NCBI GenBank assembly: GCA_040360365.1
Contig: CP136412.1
Reading direction: 5' to 3' (one strand)
DNA length: 64,000 nucleotides
DNA from: Arcanobacterium_A hippocoleae_A
GTDB taxonomy: Bacteria; Actinomycetota; Actinomycetes; Actinomycetales; Actinomycetaceae
In this document: positions 54,748 through 64,000 of the stretch, one piece after another
Numbering within the stretch: the first letter of the stretch is position 1
How the letters are laid out: the number at the start of each line of letters is the position of its first letter
Program-made: the position numbers and the translations under genes
Notes under the pieces: model-generated
What the model was told of the DNA's origin: nothing
Databases searched by the model: none
What the model saw: the letters and a program-made list of their open reading frames with translations, nothing else

Positions 54748-56307
54748 GTGAAATACAAAAATCGGGCACTTGCCGAGCTCACATCTGCCACTATTGCGAC
54801 GTTGAAAGAAGTTGATTTCCCGCTTGTAATGCCAGGTTCGCGGGAACTTTTAGAATCGCAGAAAACACTCTTAACACAATTGCAAACGCGGATACTCCCG
54901 CAATTCGCAGCACAGGAGTTTCCCGCTATCGTTGTATTCGGCGGCTCATCAGGGACGGGAAAATCTACATTAGTGAATTCGCTGCTTGGTGAAGAAATCA
55001 CAGCAGCTTCAGTTATTCGTCCGACAACTACACGCCCGATTCTCGCTGTGCATCCGCAAGATCAAAATACGATTATGCATCACCCATTGGCAAAGTTTGC
55101 TGATGTTGTTCTGTCTGAAAATGCAGTTGCTGGGATTGCGCTGGTAGATGCGCCCGATTTTGACACAGTAAACGAAGATAATCAAGAGATTTCACGGCGG
55201 TTGCTTGAATCTGCAGATCTCTGGATTTTTACTACTACAGCTTCACGATATGGTGATGCAAAAGCATGGCAGACTCTTGAACTTGCAAATCAGCGCGGTC
55301 TTACTTGTGCCGTCGTATTGAATCGGCTCCCGCAGCGTGCAAATCTTGCAGTTCGCGAAGACATCCGCAAACGCTTAATTACTGTGAATCTTGCCGGGAC
55401 ACCTCTTTTCTTAGTTCCAGATCATTCTCCGATGCGCGGTTTGCTCCCCGATGGGTCCGTCGCTGAATTAAAAAATTGGTTAGCATTGCTTGCGCAAACC
55501 AAATTGAGCGAGCTTGTTGCTGAACGGACAACTGACGCATTAATTCCGGCTTTGCGAAATGAACTGACAATTATTGCCGACGGGATTGAAGCCCAAGCAA
55601 ACGCACTCACTGATTTAAAAGATAAAGCTATTGAGGCTAGCGTCTCCCCGCTTGAAAAACTTACCGGGAATGTGCGTGCGGGGCGTTTCGGGCAAGGCGC
55701 TCCGGCAGCTTCGTGGCTCGCGTTAGCATCTACCGGCGGAACGCTGGCGCAAATGGCTGCAGCTGCAGGGAAAAATCCGAATCTCTTTCAGAGTTCGCAA
55801 AATAAACGTAAACTCCGCGACAATGCGTTTGTGACGCTGTTTGACTCCGTAGCTGCCGGGGTGCAGTCGGCACTGCTTCAGGCGCTGATCAGTACGCGGA
55901 CTCGAATTGAAGCTGAATGGGAAAATGACGTTGTGACAACAGAAAAGTTTGTAAAAGAAGCTCACGAAAGAGTTAATCCCGATTCGCTTTCGAAACAGGC
56001 GCTCAAACGTTGGAAAACAGCCGTGTATAGTCTTGCTTTGAGCTGCAAACAAAATAAGTGGCTTTCACCGGCAGGAACCGCAGCGTTCATTGGCGCAGCA
56101 GCCGGCGGAGTTGCCGGTGTTTCAAAACTGGCGGTGCAATTTGGTTTAGAAAGTGATGTGCGGCAGGCGCGGAAGATTCTTGCCGCAAGCGCAAAACAGG
56201 CAGTTGAAATGTTGGTAGGGGAGTATCTTGCAACTCTCGATCAGGTGCATATTCCAGATACGACAGCTTTAAAGCTTCGTGCGGCAGAATTTACAAACAG
56301 AGTTTAA
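54748..56307 (+). CDS. Dynamin-like GTPase (DynA/DynB type)
   Basis: The 519-residue protein has the GTPase motifs G1 GGSSGTGKST (65-74), G2 in RPTTTRP, G3 DAPDFD (134-139) and the G4-like NRLP (192). A helical C-terminal half and a glycine/alanine-rich hydrophobic patch near 450-470 (TAAFIGAAAGGVAGVSKLAV) could touch the membrane. It is followed by a second, related GTPase and by ssb. That gene order recalls the actinobacterial DynA/DynB locus, whose products stabilise FtsZ rings in Streptomyces. The start GTG 54748 has AGGTGAG upstream. Function by analogy only. Confidence 0.75.
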   Translation: MKYKNRALAELTSATIATLKEVDFPLVMPGSRELLESQKTLLTQLQTRILPQFAAQEFPAIVVFGGSSGTGKSTLVNSLLGEEITAASVIRPTTTRPILAVHPQDQNTIMHHPLAKFADVVLSENAVAGIALVDAPDFDTVNEDNQEISRRLLESADLWIFTTTASRYGDAKAWQTLELANQRGLTCAVVLNRLPQRANLAVREDIRKRLITVNLAGTPLFLVPDHSPMRGLLPDGSVAELKNWLALLAQTKLSELVAERTTDALIPALRNELTIIADGIEAQANALTDLKDKAIEASVSPLEKLTGNVRAGRFGQGAPAASWLALASTGGTLAQMAAAAGKNPNLFQSSQNKRKLRDNAFVTLFDSVAAGVQSALLQALISTRTRIEAEWENDVVTTEKFVKEAHERVNPDSLSKQALKRWKTAVYSLALSCKQNKWLSPAGTAAFIGAAAGGVAGVSKLAVQFGLESDVRQARKILAASAKQAVEMLVGEYLATLDQVHIPDTTALKLRAAEFTNRV

Positions 56308-56416
56308 ATATTGCGGCAGCAAATAAAACTGCGGTTATTTAAGGTGCAGGAAGCTGCTGCAGGGAATAGAAGCGGGGATAAGGATTATATAAGAGCTGGA
56401 TAAGCGGGGTGATGAG

Positions 56417-57883
56417 ATGTATAAACTTTTAGAATCCGAAGATAAACTGAGTCCGCGCAGACTCTATAAACGCATTGGGAGTTTACGCGAATTTATGCAA
56501 ATTTCCGAAGGTGCTGTTGATGAGCATCTTCTTACGCAGGTATCTGCTGATTTGGATCGAGTGGAGGAGCGTGCGCAGCTTGGCGCCGAGTTTACTGTTG
56601 CGGCACTAGTGGGAGGCACTGGGTCGGGAAAATCTACGCTTTTCAATGCGCTTACGAATCTCGATTTTGCCGACGCCGGTGAAATCCGCCCGACTACTGA
56701 GCGTGCTGCCGCCTGTACTTGGTGTGCAGATGCCGACGGGCTGCTGAACTATCTTGATATTGATACAAATCGTCGAATTGTGCATAGTTCGATTCTCACA
56801 CCTGCATCTGCGGAATTAACAGGCCTGATACTTCTCGATTTACCGGATTATGATTCAGTGAAATTTACGAATTCACTTACTGTTGCACGATTGATGCCAA
56901 TGCTGGATGTGCTGATCTGGGTGGTTGATCCGCAAAAGTATGCTGATTATTTGCTGCATCGTGATTATCTGGAGAATATGCAGGGCCGTTCGCGGCAGAT
57001 GATTGCGGTAATGAATCATATCGATACGGTGCTGCCTGAGCAGGTGCCGGCGTTGATGGATGATTTCCGGAGGCTGCTCGCATTAGATGGGCTTGGTGAA
57101 GTTCCGGTCTATCCAATTTCGGCACTGGAACGCAGCGGGCTGGATCCGCTGCGGAAGCATTTACGGGCAGCGGTGCAGACTCCTTCAACGAATTTGCTCA
57201 CTGCCGCTTCACAAGTAGATCGGGCTTCAGGTTTGCTGCAAACCGCTGTCGAATCAGATTTGATTCCGCTGGATCGGATTGTGCAGGGTAAGTCTGATGT
57301 TGCTGCGCAAATAATGCGTGCTTCCGGTGTGCCGGTGGTTCTTGAGCAGATCGCACATGCCGGTAATTCATTTTCCCCGACGGCGCTCTGTGCTCCAATG
57401 CAGCCAGCTGCAACACTTTCGGCAGCGATTCATGATGCTTGGACGGAGCGTGTTACTGCGGAATTGCCAAAACGTTGGGCCGATTTTGTGTTGGAATCGA
57501 TTCCGGGTGCTGATCAGATTCGCCGTCGTATTGGGGAAGTTTATGCTGCTGCTGCGCTTCCAAGTATTTCACGGAAACCATTTTGGTTTGGGGTGCTGCT
57601 GGCTGGGGTGCTGGCAGTTTTCGGCGTTTTGAGTGCGGTAATTGGGGTGCCATTCGCTTCGGTAATTGGTCGGGCTGCTGCGGTCGGGATTGCGGTTGCG
57701 TTTAGTGTGATTATTTGTCTGTGCGGGCATTTCCGGGTGCGGAAAGCTGCGAAAATAGCGGCGAATAAATATGAGCAGGAATTGCAGCGCGAGATTGATC
57801 GTATTGTACAAGAGCAGCTGATTGATATTCCGTGTGAAGTTATTTGCCGTTATAACCGCGCTGTTAATTTATTAAATCGTTAA
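56417..57883 (+). CDS. Dynamin-like GTPase with two membrane helices
   Basis: The 488-residue protein has G1 GGTGSGKST (66-74), G2 RPTTER, G3 DLPDYD and G4 NHID, then a helical part. Near the end it has two hydrophobic helices (about 397-420 and 425-445), followed by a basic and coiled tail. It follows its partner by 109 bp. Paired dynamin-like proteins, one or both membrane-bound, are typical for this locus in actinobacteria. A role in division or membrane upkeep is inference. Confidence 0.78.
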   Translation: MYKLLESEDKLSPRRLYKRIGSLREFMQISEGAVDEHLLTQVSADLDRVEERAQLGAEFTVAALVGGTGSGKSTLFNALTNLDFADAGEIRPTTERAAACTWCADADGLLNYLDIDTNRRIVHSSILTPASAELTGLILLDLPDYDSVKFTNSLTVARLMPMLDVLIWVVDPQKYADYLLHRDYLENMQGRSRQMIAVMNHIDTVLPEQVPALMDDFRRLLALDGLGEVPVYPISALERSGLDPLRKHLRAAVQTPSTNLLTAASQVDRASGLLQTAVESDLIPLDRIVQGKSDVAAQIMRASGVPVVLEQIAHAGNSFSPTALCAPMQPAATLSAAIHDAWTERVTAELPKRWADFVLESIPGADQIRRRIGEVYAAAALPSISRKPFWFGVLLAGVLAVFGVLSAVIGVPFASVIGRAAAVGIAVAFSVIICLCGHFRVRKAAKIAANKYEQELQREIDRIVQEQLIDIPCEVICRYNRAVNLLNR

Positions 57884-58131
57884 GCCGCAGATTTTTATCC
57901 CGACGGATTGCGGGATTAGCGGACTTGCATGACTGGTGTTTTGATTGTCTGCGGGGACGTGAGATTTATTTTCAGTTTGTTGATATTCGTAAAAGAAATA
58001 TTTCTTTTAGTTTTGTCCACAGTGAAAGAAAGTGTCAGGCTAATCCACAGATATTTCTGTATTTTCAGTGAAAATTTGCAATTTTGTCAGAATATCGTTG
58101 TAGAAAAACCGTCGGCAACAAGGGGAAAATC
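57884..58131. promoter_or_regulatory. ssb upstream region with DnaA-box-like sites
   Basis: TTGTCCACA (58013-58021) and TAATCCACA (58041-58049) each differ by one base from the DnaA box TTATCCACA and have the same direction. GGGGAAAATC precedes the ssb ATG. Confidence 0.35.
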
Positions 58132-58767
58132 ATGGCGATTAACGACACAATAGTAACTATTCGCGGTTGGGTTGGAGCAGATCCAACCATCTACCGCAAT
58201 GGATCTAGCGACACTGAAAGTGCAAATAACACCAGCAACAGCAATAATATCTCAGCAGTATTGAATGTTGGTGTAACTCCGCGAAGCTACAGCAGAAAAA
58301 CTGGTCAGTATAAAGATGGCGAAACAGCATGGTATTCGGTACGTGCTTTTGGGAGATTGGCGGAGAATATTTCTTCGTGCGTGAAGAAAGGGACGCCGCT
58401 GCTTGTTCGGGGAAAACTAACCTCTCGAACTTTCCTCACGAAAGAAAAAGAAACACGCACAAGTCAAGTTATTTTGGCAGATGCTGTTGGCATTGAAATT
58501 AGTATCGGAGTGGCGAACTATATGCGCGGCGGAAGTGTACATCCAAACCCGCCTGACATCCAAAATGCAGGAATCGAAACCGGCAAGATTAATCCGCTTA
58601 CCGGTGAGATTGATATTCCGAATACAAGTCCGCTCCTTGCGGATACTGAAATTCATGACCCGTGGGCGAGTGAAAATATACCAGCTGCAGAAGAACCGGA
58701 ATCGGATTTGCAATTTGAATCTGAAGTCAAACCGGCACCGGAAGAAAAACAGCCTGTTAGTGTATAA
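58132..58767 (+). CDS. ssb: Single-stranded DNA-binding protein
   Basis: ATG 58132 starts an OB-fold protein of 211 residues (TIVTIRGWVGADPTIY, then AWYSVRAFGRLAENISSCVKKGTPLLVRGKL). It covers single-stranded DNA in replication and repair. The C-terminal half is acidic and disordered. It lacks the usual acidic DDxPF-like tip, ending instead in EEKQPVSV, so it may be a specialised paralog of the main SSB. An Asn/Ser-rich insertion lies at about 22-40. It is encoded next to the dynamin-like pair, as in other actinobacteria. Confidence 0.85.
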   Translation: MAINDTIVTIRGWVGADPTIYRNGSSDTESANNTSNSNNISAVLNVGVTPRSYSRKTGQYKDGETAWYSVRAFGRLAENISSCVKKGTPLLVRGKLTSRTFLTKEKETRTSQVILADAVGIEISIGVANYMRGGSVHPNPPDIQNAGIETGKINPLTGEIDIPNTSPLLADTEIHDPWASENIPAAEEPESDLQFESEVKPAPEEKQPVSV

Positions 58768-59082
58768 CGCAATCAGAATTACTGTGCAAAAATATTAGCT
58801 AAGCCGATTGCAGCTGCCAAATCCGGGAATGGAGAATTATGTTAATTGGTTAGTGGATTTTCCTGTGCCGTGTGCGGACACGATAAGTGACTGATTTGGG
58901 AAAGTTTTAGCTTTGAAAGCTCTGCTTTTCTGGTTAGGCTTGTATATGGAGATGCGTTCTGCGCGAGCTTATTTTTCTGAGATTTTTCTCAGGATATATC
59001 GTGATTTTTCGCGAAAATTATTGAAATTTCGAAAAATCCGCGTAGAACCGTGAAATTTAACAGCTATGAGAATCGGAGAAAC
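58768..59082. other. Intergenic region before ettA
   Basis: No gene seen. A 9-bp inverted repeat GATTTTTCG / CGAAAAATC lies at 59003-59011 and 59030-59038, with the palindrome TTTTCGCGAAAA inside. It sits in the expected promoter area of ettA and may be an operator or RNA hairpin. Confidence 0.35.
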
Positions 59083-60764
59083 GTGGCCGAATACATTTAT
59101 TCTATGGTGCGTGCGCGCAAAACTGTTGGCGATAAAGTTATCCTCAACGATGTAACGATGGCGTTTTTACCTGGTGCAAAAATCGGTATGGTGGGTCCGA
59201 ATGGTGCAGGTAAGTCTACTATTTTGAAGATTATGGCAGGTCTTGACGAAGCTTCAAACGGTGAAGCACGGCTTACCCCGGGTACTCTGTCGGCATTCTA
59301 TTGCAGGAACCGCCGCTCAGCGAAGACAAGACAGTACTTGAAAACGTTCAGGAAGCGGCTGGCGATATGTTCGCGAAAATTGAACGCTTCAATGAAATTG
59401 GTGTATTAATGGCGGATCCAGATGCGGATTTCGATGCGCTGATGGATGAAATGGGCAAGCTGCAAACAGAAATCGACACTGCAAATGCATGGGATCTCGA
59501 TTCGCAGCTGCATCAGGCAATGGATGCGTTACGCTGTCCGCCTCCGGAAACACCGGTGAATGTACTCTCCGGCGGTGAACGGCGCCGAGTAGCGTTGTGC
59601 AAACTCTTGCTGGAAGCTCCGGATTTGCTGCTTCTCGACGAGCCGACCAACCACTTGGACGCTGAATCTGTTGAATGGCTCGAACAGCATTTGGCAAAAT
59701 ATCCTGGTGCTGTAATTGCTGTGACTCACGATCGGTACTTCCTTGATCACGTGGCGCAGTGGATTGCGGAAGTCGATCGCGGCCAGCTCTATCCATATGA
59801 AGGAAACTATTCTACCTATCTGCAGAAGAAACAGGAACGTTTGCAGGTTCAGGGAAAGAAAGACGAAAAGCTGAAGAAGCGCCTGAAAGAAGAACTTGAA
59901 TGGGTGCGGACTTCTGCTAAAGGGCGCCAAGCGAAGTCGAAAGCTCGTTTGCAGCGGTATGAAGAGATGGCAGCGGAGGCGGAGCGGACACGGAAGCTCG
60001 ATTTTGAAGAAATTCAGATTCCGCCCGGGCCGCGTTTAGGAAATCTGGTGCTTGAAGCTACAAATCTTGAAAAAGGTTTCGGAGAGCGCACACTGATTAA
60101 AAATCTTTCTTTCTCCCTGCCGCGTAACGGCATCGTCGGGATTATCGGTCCGAACGGCGTAGGGAAAACTACTCTTTTCAAAACAATCGTCGGGCTTGAA
60201 CCGCTCAACGGCGGCGATTTGAAGATTGGCGAGACGGTGAAGCTCTCGTATGTGGATCAAAACCGCGCCGGAATCGACCCAAATAAGAACGTTTGGGAAG
60301 TTGTATCTGACGGGCTTGACTATATCCAGGTTGGTAATGTCGAAATGCCGTCCCGCGCATATGTTTCTGCATTCGGTTTCAAAGGTGCTGATCAGCAAAA
60401 ACCTTCGGGAGTGCTTTCGGGAGGGGAACGCAACCGGTTAAATCTTGCACTTACGCTCAAACAAGGCGGAAATTTGATCCTCCTTGATGAACCGACGAAT
60501 GATCTTGATGTGGAAACACTCAGTTCCTTAGAAAATGCGTTATTGCAATTCCCGGGCTGTGCTGTGGTAATTACCCACGACCGCTGGTTCCTGGATCGAG
60601 TAGCTACACATATCCTTGCCTGGGAAGGTACCGAAGCAGAACCTTACAACTGGTACTGGTTTGAAGGTAACTTCGAATCCTATGAAAAGAACAAAATTGA
60701 GCGTTTGGGCGCTGAGGCGGCGCGTCCGTCATCGATGGCATACCGAAAACTCACTCGAGATTAA
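59083..60764 (+). CDS. ettA: Energy-dependent translational throttle protein EttA, one frame break
   Basis: EttA is an ABC-F protein that binds the ribosomal E site and links translation to ATP level. GTG 59083 follows GGAG. Domain 1 has GPNGAGKST, LSGGERRR and LLLLDEPTNHLD; the linker is long and basic; domain 2 has GPNGVGKTT, LSGGERNR and LILLDEPTNDLD. The frame breaks at 59280-59282, where GGG should be GGGG; the correct reading is LTPGYSVGILLQEPPLSEDKTVLENV. The joined length is about 561 residues, normal for EttA. The break is probably a sequencing indel. Confidence 0.93.
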
Positions 60765-60901
60765 AACGGAACAGGTAAAAATCGAGCACTAAAAACGGTA
60801 CTCGATTCAATCCGGTAAAATTCTGTGAATAATAGACGCTGCAGTTTCTGGATTTAAAATCTTGGATAACTGCAGCTCCATCTGAACGATAGAAGCTGAA
60901 A

Positions 60902-61123
60902 ATGACCATCATCTATTACATTGCAGTAGCCATTTTGGCGCTTGCGGGGATAATTTTTGTCGGAGCTGCAGGGTTAGCGATTACACATATTATTCGCCAC
61001 CCAAATGACCGCTCTGTGCAAGATCTTGAAGGGCCGCTGCGAGAATACCTGTTGAATAGCGATGAACGAGCTGCAGCAGAAGCCGCTGTTGCGAATACGG
61101 CTGCGAAGCTGGACGGAAAATAA
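60902..61123 (+). CDS. Small single-helix membrane protein
   Basis: The 73-residue protein has one N-terminal membrane helix (IIYYIAVAILALAGIIFVGAAGLAITHII) and a soluble, acidic, alanine-rich C-terminus. It lies 137 bp after ettA and before a strong terminator. No family recognised. Confidence 0.6.
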   Translation: MTIIYYIAVAILALAGIIFVGAAGLAITHIIRHPNDRSVQDLEGPLREYLLNSDERAAAEAAVANTAAKLDGK

Positions 61124-61158
61124 TTTTTATCAGCTGACTTTCTATCAGCTGATAAATT

Positions 61159-61203
61159 AAAGTGCGGGTGTGCCAGAATCTGATAACGGCACACCCGCAC
61201 TTT
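61159..61203. terminator. Bidirectional terminator
   Basis: A perfect 16-bp GC-rich stem (61159-61174 with 61188-61203) flanked by AAA and TTT separates the plus-strand ettA group from the minus-strand YagU gene, so it can end transcription from both sides. Confidence 0.85.
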
Positions 61204-61235
61204 ACTGCAATCCGCAGAATCCGCAGATTTAAAAA

Positions 61236-61820
61236 TCAAACTGCGCGGGAAGCGGAAACCTCCAAGGAAACTTCCGGATCTGGTTCTTTGGTAATCCGGT
61301 TACGCAAATCACGCCGAATAATCTCAATAGACCACATCCAAATAATATGCCCAAACAGTTCAGAGAAATGTTCTGCCCAAGTTTGACCTCCTGCAACCCA
61401 GGGGAATGGAGATGGAACCCATCCAAGTATCGGCATCAAAAACAGGTGGGCGCCAATCCAGACGAGAATTCCGAAAACAGCTCCTTGCCAAAGTTTTATT
61501 CCAGCCCAATATTCGGCAATCAGGCAATAAATCAGTGCAACAGCAATCGCAAAAGCAAAATGCACCATAAAGGAATAGATTGGGCCGTCGTTGCCGTTAA
61601 AAGTGACCGTAGTGTGCGACTGCTCTGCGCTCATCCCAAACCATTCAAGCATCGTCTGCGGAGGATTTGTCGCATTGCGTTCCGGGGTACGGGGCGGAAA
61701 TGGAACCTCCCATCCGAACTTCACGATTGCTGAAACAATACCAGCAATTACCCCAACTAATGCAGCTGTACCGAGACGGCGGCGTGCCGGATCTGTGATT
61801 TTTTCGAAGAGTAAGCTCAT
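61236..61820 (-). CDS. YagU family inner membrane protein
   Basis: The 194-residue protein has three or four membrane helices (ALVGVIAGIVSAIVKFGWEVPFPPRTPERN, FAFAIAVALIYCLIAEYW, VFGILVWIGAHLFLMPILGWVPSPF). The segment VPFPPRT and the HFSELFGHIIWMW motif are typical of the DUF1440/YagU family. The E. coli member contributes to acid resistance; the mechanism is unknown. Confidence 0.85.
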   Translation of the reverse strand: MSLLFEKITDPARRRLGTAALVGVIAGIVSAIVKFGWEVPFPPRTPERNATNPPQTMLEWFGMSAEQSHTTVTFNGNDGPIYSFMVHFAFAIAVALIYCLIAEYWAGIKLWQGAVFGILVWIGAHLFLMPILGWVPSPFPWVAGGQTWAEHFSELFGHIIWMWSIEIIRRDLRNRITKEPDPEVSLEVSASRAV

Positions 61821-62015
61821 GCTTTTTCCTTTACGTTTTTACTATTACTCGGATTTACTCGTTTACTTGTAGTTTCCAGTTTTGAAACATTACTCTTGCT
61901 GACCGCTATTAGTAAAATAGAAAAACGATTTGAATCAGACAGTATTTTCGAACTGATCTGCAAATAATGCAGCAGCTGGAACACAGCACTAATCATGCTG
62001 CATTTCTAACCGGAA

Positions 62016-62924
62016 TCAATCACGGCAGCGAATCATGCCCTCTTGCGCCATTGTGGCGATATGTGCTCCTTTTTGGAAAAACTTCGCTACGCTCAAGCCG
62101 CGCCCGCCCTGTGCAGATGGAGAAGATAGCTCAGCAAGAATCCATTCAGACATATCCACATCTCGATGCCACCAAATCGCGTGATCAAGTGTTGCTAACG
62201 ATAGCTTTGGGTTCATCCAATATTGACCGTGTGCGCGTAAAATCGGTTCAAGCATGAACTGGTCTGTGGCGTATGCAAGTATTGCACGATGCAAAGTTTG
62301 TGTGGAACCGAGCGCCATCGGGGAGCGAAGTTTAAACCAGATTTTTGTTTCCGCAGACAGATTTGACTGTGGTTTGACCCAAATCGGTCCGTCCGCATGG
62401 CGCATATCTATCGCATTGTATCTGTGGAGATGTTTTGCGGCAGGAAAATCTACCGAAGCAAAGAAATCTGCTGAAGATTCGAGCGTTTGCGGGTCGGGAG
62501 CGTCCGGCATTTTGCTTGCATGCTCCATCCCGTTTTGATTTTCCTGGAAAGAAGCCCGGGCAGAGAATATCGTTTTTCCATTTTGAAAAGCATACACTCT
62601 TCGTGTTGAAAAAGAATTCCCATCAAGTACATCTTCAACATCGATTTGAATCGGGGCGGTAACTGCTCCGGGACGCAGAAATGCGGCAGTGATTGAGTGT
62701 ATTTGGCGCGGCGCATCCAGGGTTTCTTTGCTTCCGATTTCGAGTGTGTCTGCTGCGGCGATAACTGCCTGTGCGAATACTTGACCGCCGTACACGCGAT
62801 CAGAGATATGGCGTAAATTCGATCCGCGATACTGTCTCGCACCGACTTTTACTAGGCGAAGTGTGTTCAGAACCGAAGCTAATGGCTCGGTATAGTACTT
62901 AGGTATTGCACTAATTTCTTGCAT
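62016..62924 (-). CDS. tesB: Acyl-CoA thioesterase II
   Basis: TesB hydrolyses acyl-CoA to fatty acid and CoA. ATG 62924 is preferred over 62951. The 302-residue protein has a double hotdog fold: YGGQVFAQAVIAA and HSITAAFLRPG in the first half, LATLDHAIWWHRDVDMSEWIL in the second, with the catalytic Asp in LDHAIW and the final GGRGLSVAKFFQKGAHIATMAQEGMIR. It is a single gene on the minus strand. Confidence 0.93.
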   Translation of the reverse strand: MQEISAIPKYYTEPLASVLNTLRLVKVGARQYRGSNLRHISDRVYGGQVFAQAVIAAADTLEIGSKETLDAPRQIHSITAAFLRPGAVTAPIQIDVEDVLDGNSFSTRRVYAFQNGKTIFSARASFQENQNGMEHASKMPDAPDPQTLESSADFFASVDFPAAKHLHRYNAIDMRHADGPIWVKPQSNLSAETKIWFKLRSPMALGSTQTLHRAILAYATDQFMLEPILRAHGQYWMNPKLSLATLDHAIWWHRDVDMSEWILAELSSPSAQGGRGLSVAKFFQKGAHIATMAQEGMIRCRD

Positions 62925-63316
62925 AATTTTTTCACCAGTCCTTTTCTGCACATCAGTGTTTTTCGCTATTCAATTGATTTACTTCAAAATATCAGCCGAT
63001 ATTCTTTGTAATCACGCGGAAAGTAACTGTTTCGCAGGCAGCAGATATTCCAAATATTGACTCGCCATATATAGAATAAATGAGTGCTCTGCCATAAAAT
63101 TCTTACAGAGATATATCTCGAACTACCAAGATATTGCAAAATTCACTAACATTATGGGCAGTTAGAGGAGTTATTTTTTGGCTGTTTCGACGTGTTGAAA
63201 ATATTTCTTAATCTGTTGAAGTTGGATCTCTTCAAGCGGTGCTTGAACTTTTATCAATATTTTAAGATTTGTTTTCGTGCTATGGAAATTATTAATCAGC
63301 AAAGGAGCTTGCAGCG
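62925..63316. promoter_or_regulatory. Divergent region between tesB and malQ
   Basis: A 392-bp AT-rich gap holding both promoters. AAAGGAG at 63301-63307 is the ribosome site of malQ. I see no strong operator. Confidence 0.35.
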
Positions 63317-64000
63317 GTGGCTATTTCGAATATTGCAGGATTGCGGCGGCTTGCACATGCTTACGGTGTGGCGACAGAATTTTGGGGATTTGACGGATGT
63401 GAAAAAACTGTTCCGGCTGAAACTCTGATTAAAGTGCTTGGTGCAATGGGAGTGGAAAATATTTCTGATGCAACAATCGAATCAGCAATTGAATATCGTG
63501 AAATGCGTCATTGGTATCGTGTGCTGCCGGCCGTAGTTATTGCACGCAATTCTCAAGAGACTCGGGTACAAGTCCACCTGCCGCACGGATCCGCAGTGCG
63601 CCTTGCCGCAGAGCTTGAAGACGGAGGATGGATTGGCCTGCAGCAGTGCGAAGATTTCACATTGCCGCGCGAAATTGACGGTACGCTTATCGGCCAGGCT
63701 TCTTTTGTAATTCCTCCCGGTTTAGCTTTGGGATATCACAAACTGCACGCATACATAAATGAAGGCACGGATAACGGGACACATCATACGGCAACACTTA
63801 TTGGCGTCCCGAACAGACTTCCGGCAATAGACATGCTCTATCATTCGGGAAAAAATCGCATCTGGGGGATGATGGAACAACTTTACTCGGTACGTTCACG
63901 TGAATCGTGGGGAATCGGGGACTTGCGGGATCTAACGGAAACTTGTGCAATTTTCGGCGATATGAAAGCAGATTTTGTGTTAATCAATCCGCTGCATGCC
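63317..64000 (+). CDS. malQ: 4-alpha-glucanotransferase (partial)
   Basis: GTG 63317, 9 bp after AAAGGAG, opens a frame of 228 codons that runs off the right edge. ISNIAGLRRLAHAYGVATEFWGFDG and the later SRESWGIGDLRDLTETCAIFGDMKADFVLINPLHA match the N-terminal part of the long actinobacterial MalQ, with its extra beta-rich domain before the GH77 barrel. The enzyme transfers maltodextrin units in glycogen and maltose use. The catalytic residues lie beyond the window. Confidence 0.92.
   Translation, partial: MAISNIAGLRRLAHAYGVATEFWGFDGCEKTVPAETLIKVLGAMGVENISDATIESAIEYREMRHWYRVLPAVVIARNSQETRVQVHLPHGSAVRLAAELEDGGWIGLQQCEDFTLPREIDGTLIGQASFVIPPGLALGYHKLHAYINEGTDNGTHHTATLIGVPNRLPAIDMLYHSGKNRIWGMMEQLYSVRSRESWGIGDLRDLTETCAIFGDMKADFVLINPLHA

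Overview
The window looks like a chromosome segment of a low-GC member of the Actinomycetaceae (Actinobacteria). The evidence is a DUF3516-type RNA helicase, oligoribonuclease, EttA, a DynA/DynB-like GTPase pair next to ssb, a wall-associated repeat protein with a Zur/Fur-type box, and a Cas9 that closely resembles the Actinomyces and Corynebacterium type II-C enzymes. The genus cannot be fixed from the sequence alone.

Layout. 1-3.8 kb: a partial helicase and a DUF4862 protein. 3.8-10.3 kb: a complete type II-C CRISPR-Cas locus in the order tracrRNA, cas9, cas1, cas2, then a 27-repeat array. The crRNA sense strand of the array is the minus strand. The tracrRNA has its own promoter and terminator, and every repeat carries an extended -10 box facing its spacer. 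10.3-14.9 kb: orn, then a decayed island (IS3-family remnant, broken small genes) and tRNA-His. 15-16.3 kb: an ATP-grasp gene. 16.37-33.16 kb: a compact, apparently complete siphovirus prophage of about 16.8 kb in the 3' end of tRNA-Lys, flanked by a 69-bp direct repeat. 33.2-43.4 kb: a pyrimidine operon pyrC-carB-pyrK-pyrD-pyrF-pyrE-pyrB behind a leader ORF and an attenuator-like terminator. 43.9-47.3 kb: a MacB/FtsX-type transporter. 47.3-50.2 kb: a large wall-associated protein with a Zur/Fur-type operator. 50.7-53.9 kb: parts of an NMT1/THI5-type transporter around a nucleoside hydrolase. 54.2-64 kb: tRNA-Arg, two dynamin-like GTPases, ssb, ettA, a YagU-family protein, TesB and the start of malQ.

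The most interesting result is at the prophage ends. The repressor gene runs through attL and its stop codon needs one host base just outside the attachment core. Joining attR to attL on paper to rebuild attP turns that stop into a tryptophan codon. It adds 29 residues ending in Val-Ala, and the new stop lies 4 nt before the integrase start. This is the arrangement of integration-dependent immunity known from some mycobacteriophages. The CRISPR array also has duplicated spacers that match a tail gene of this prophage with two mismatches, and another that resembles its tape-measure gene.

A caution applies to the whole window. At least sixteen long genes or their parts, including carB, pyrF and ettA, are broken by single-base changes, nearly all in homopolymer runs. 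This pattern looks more like sequencing indels than real decay. I annotate these as single genes spanning the shift. cas9, cas1, the large terminase and the helicase read through cleanly.
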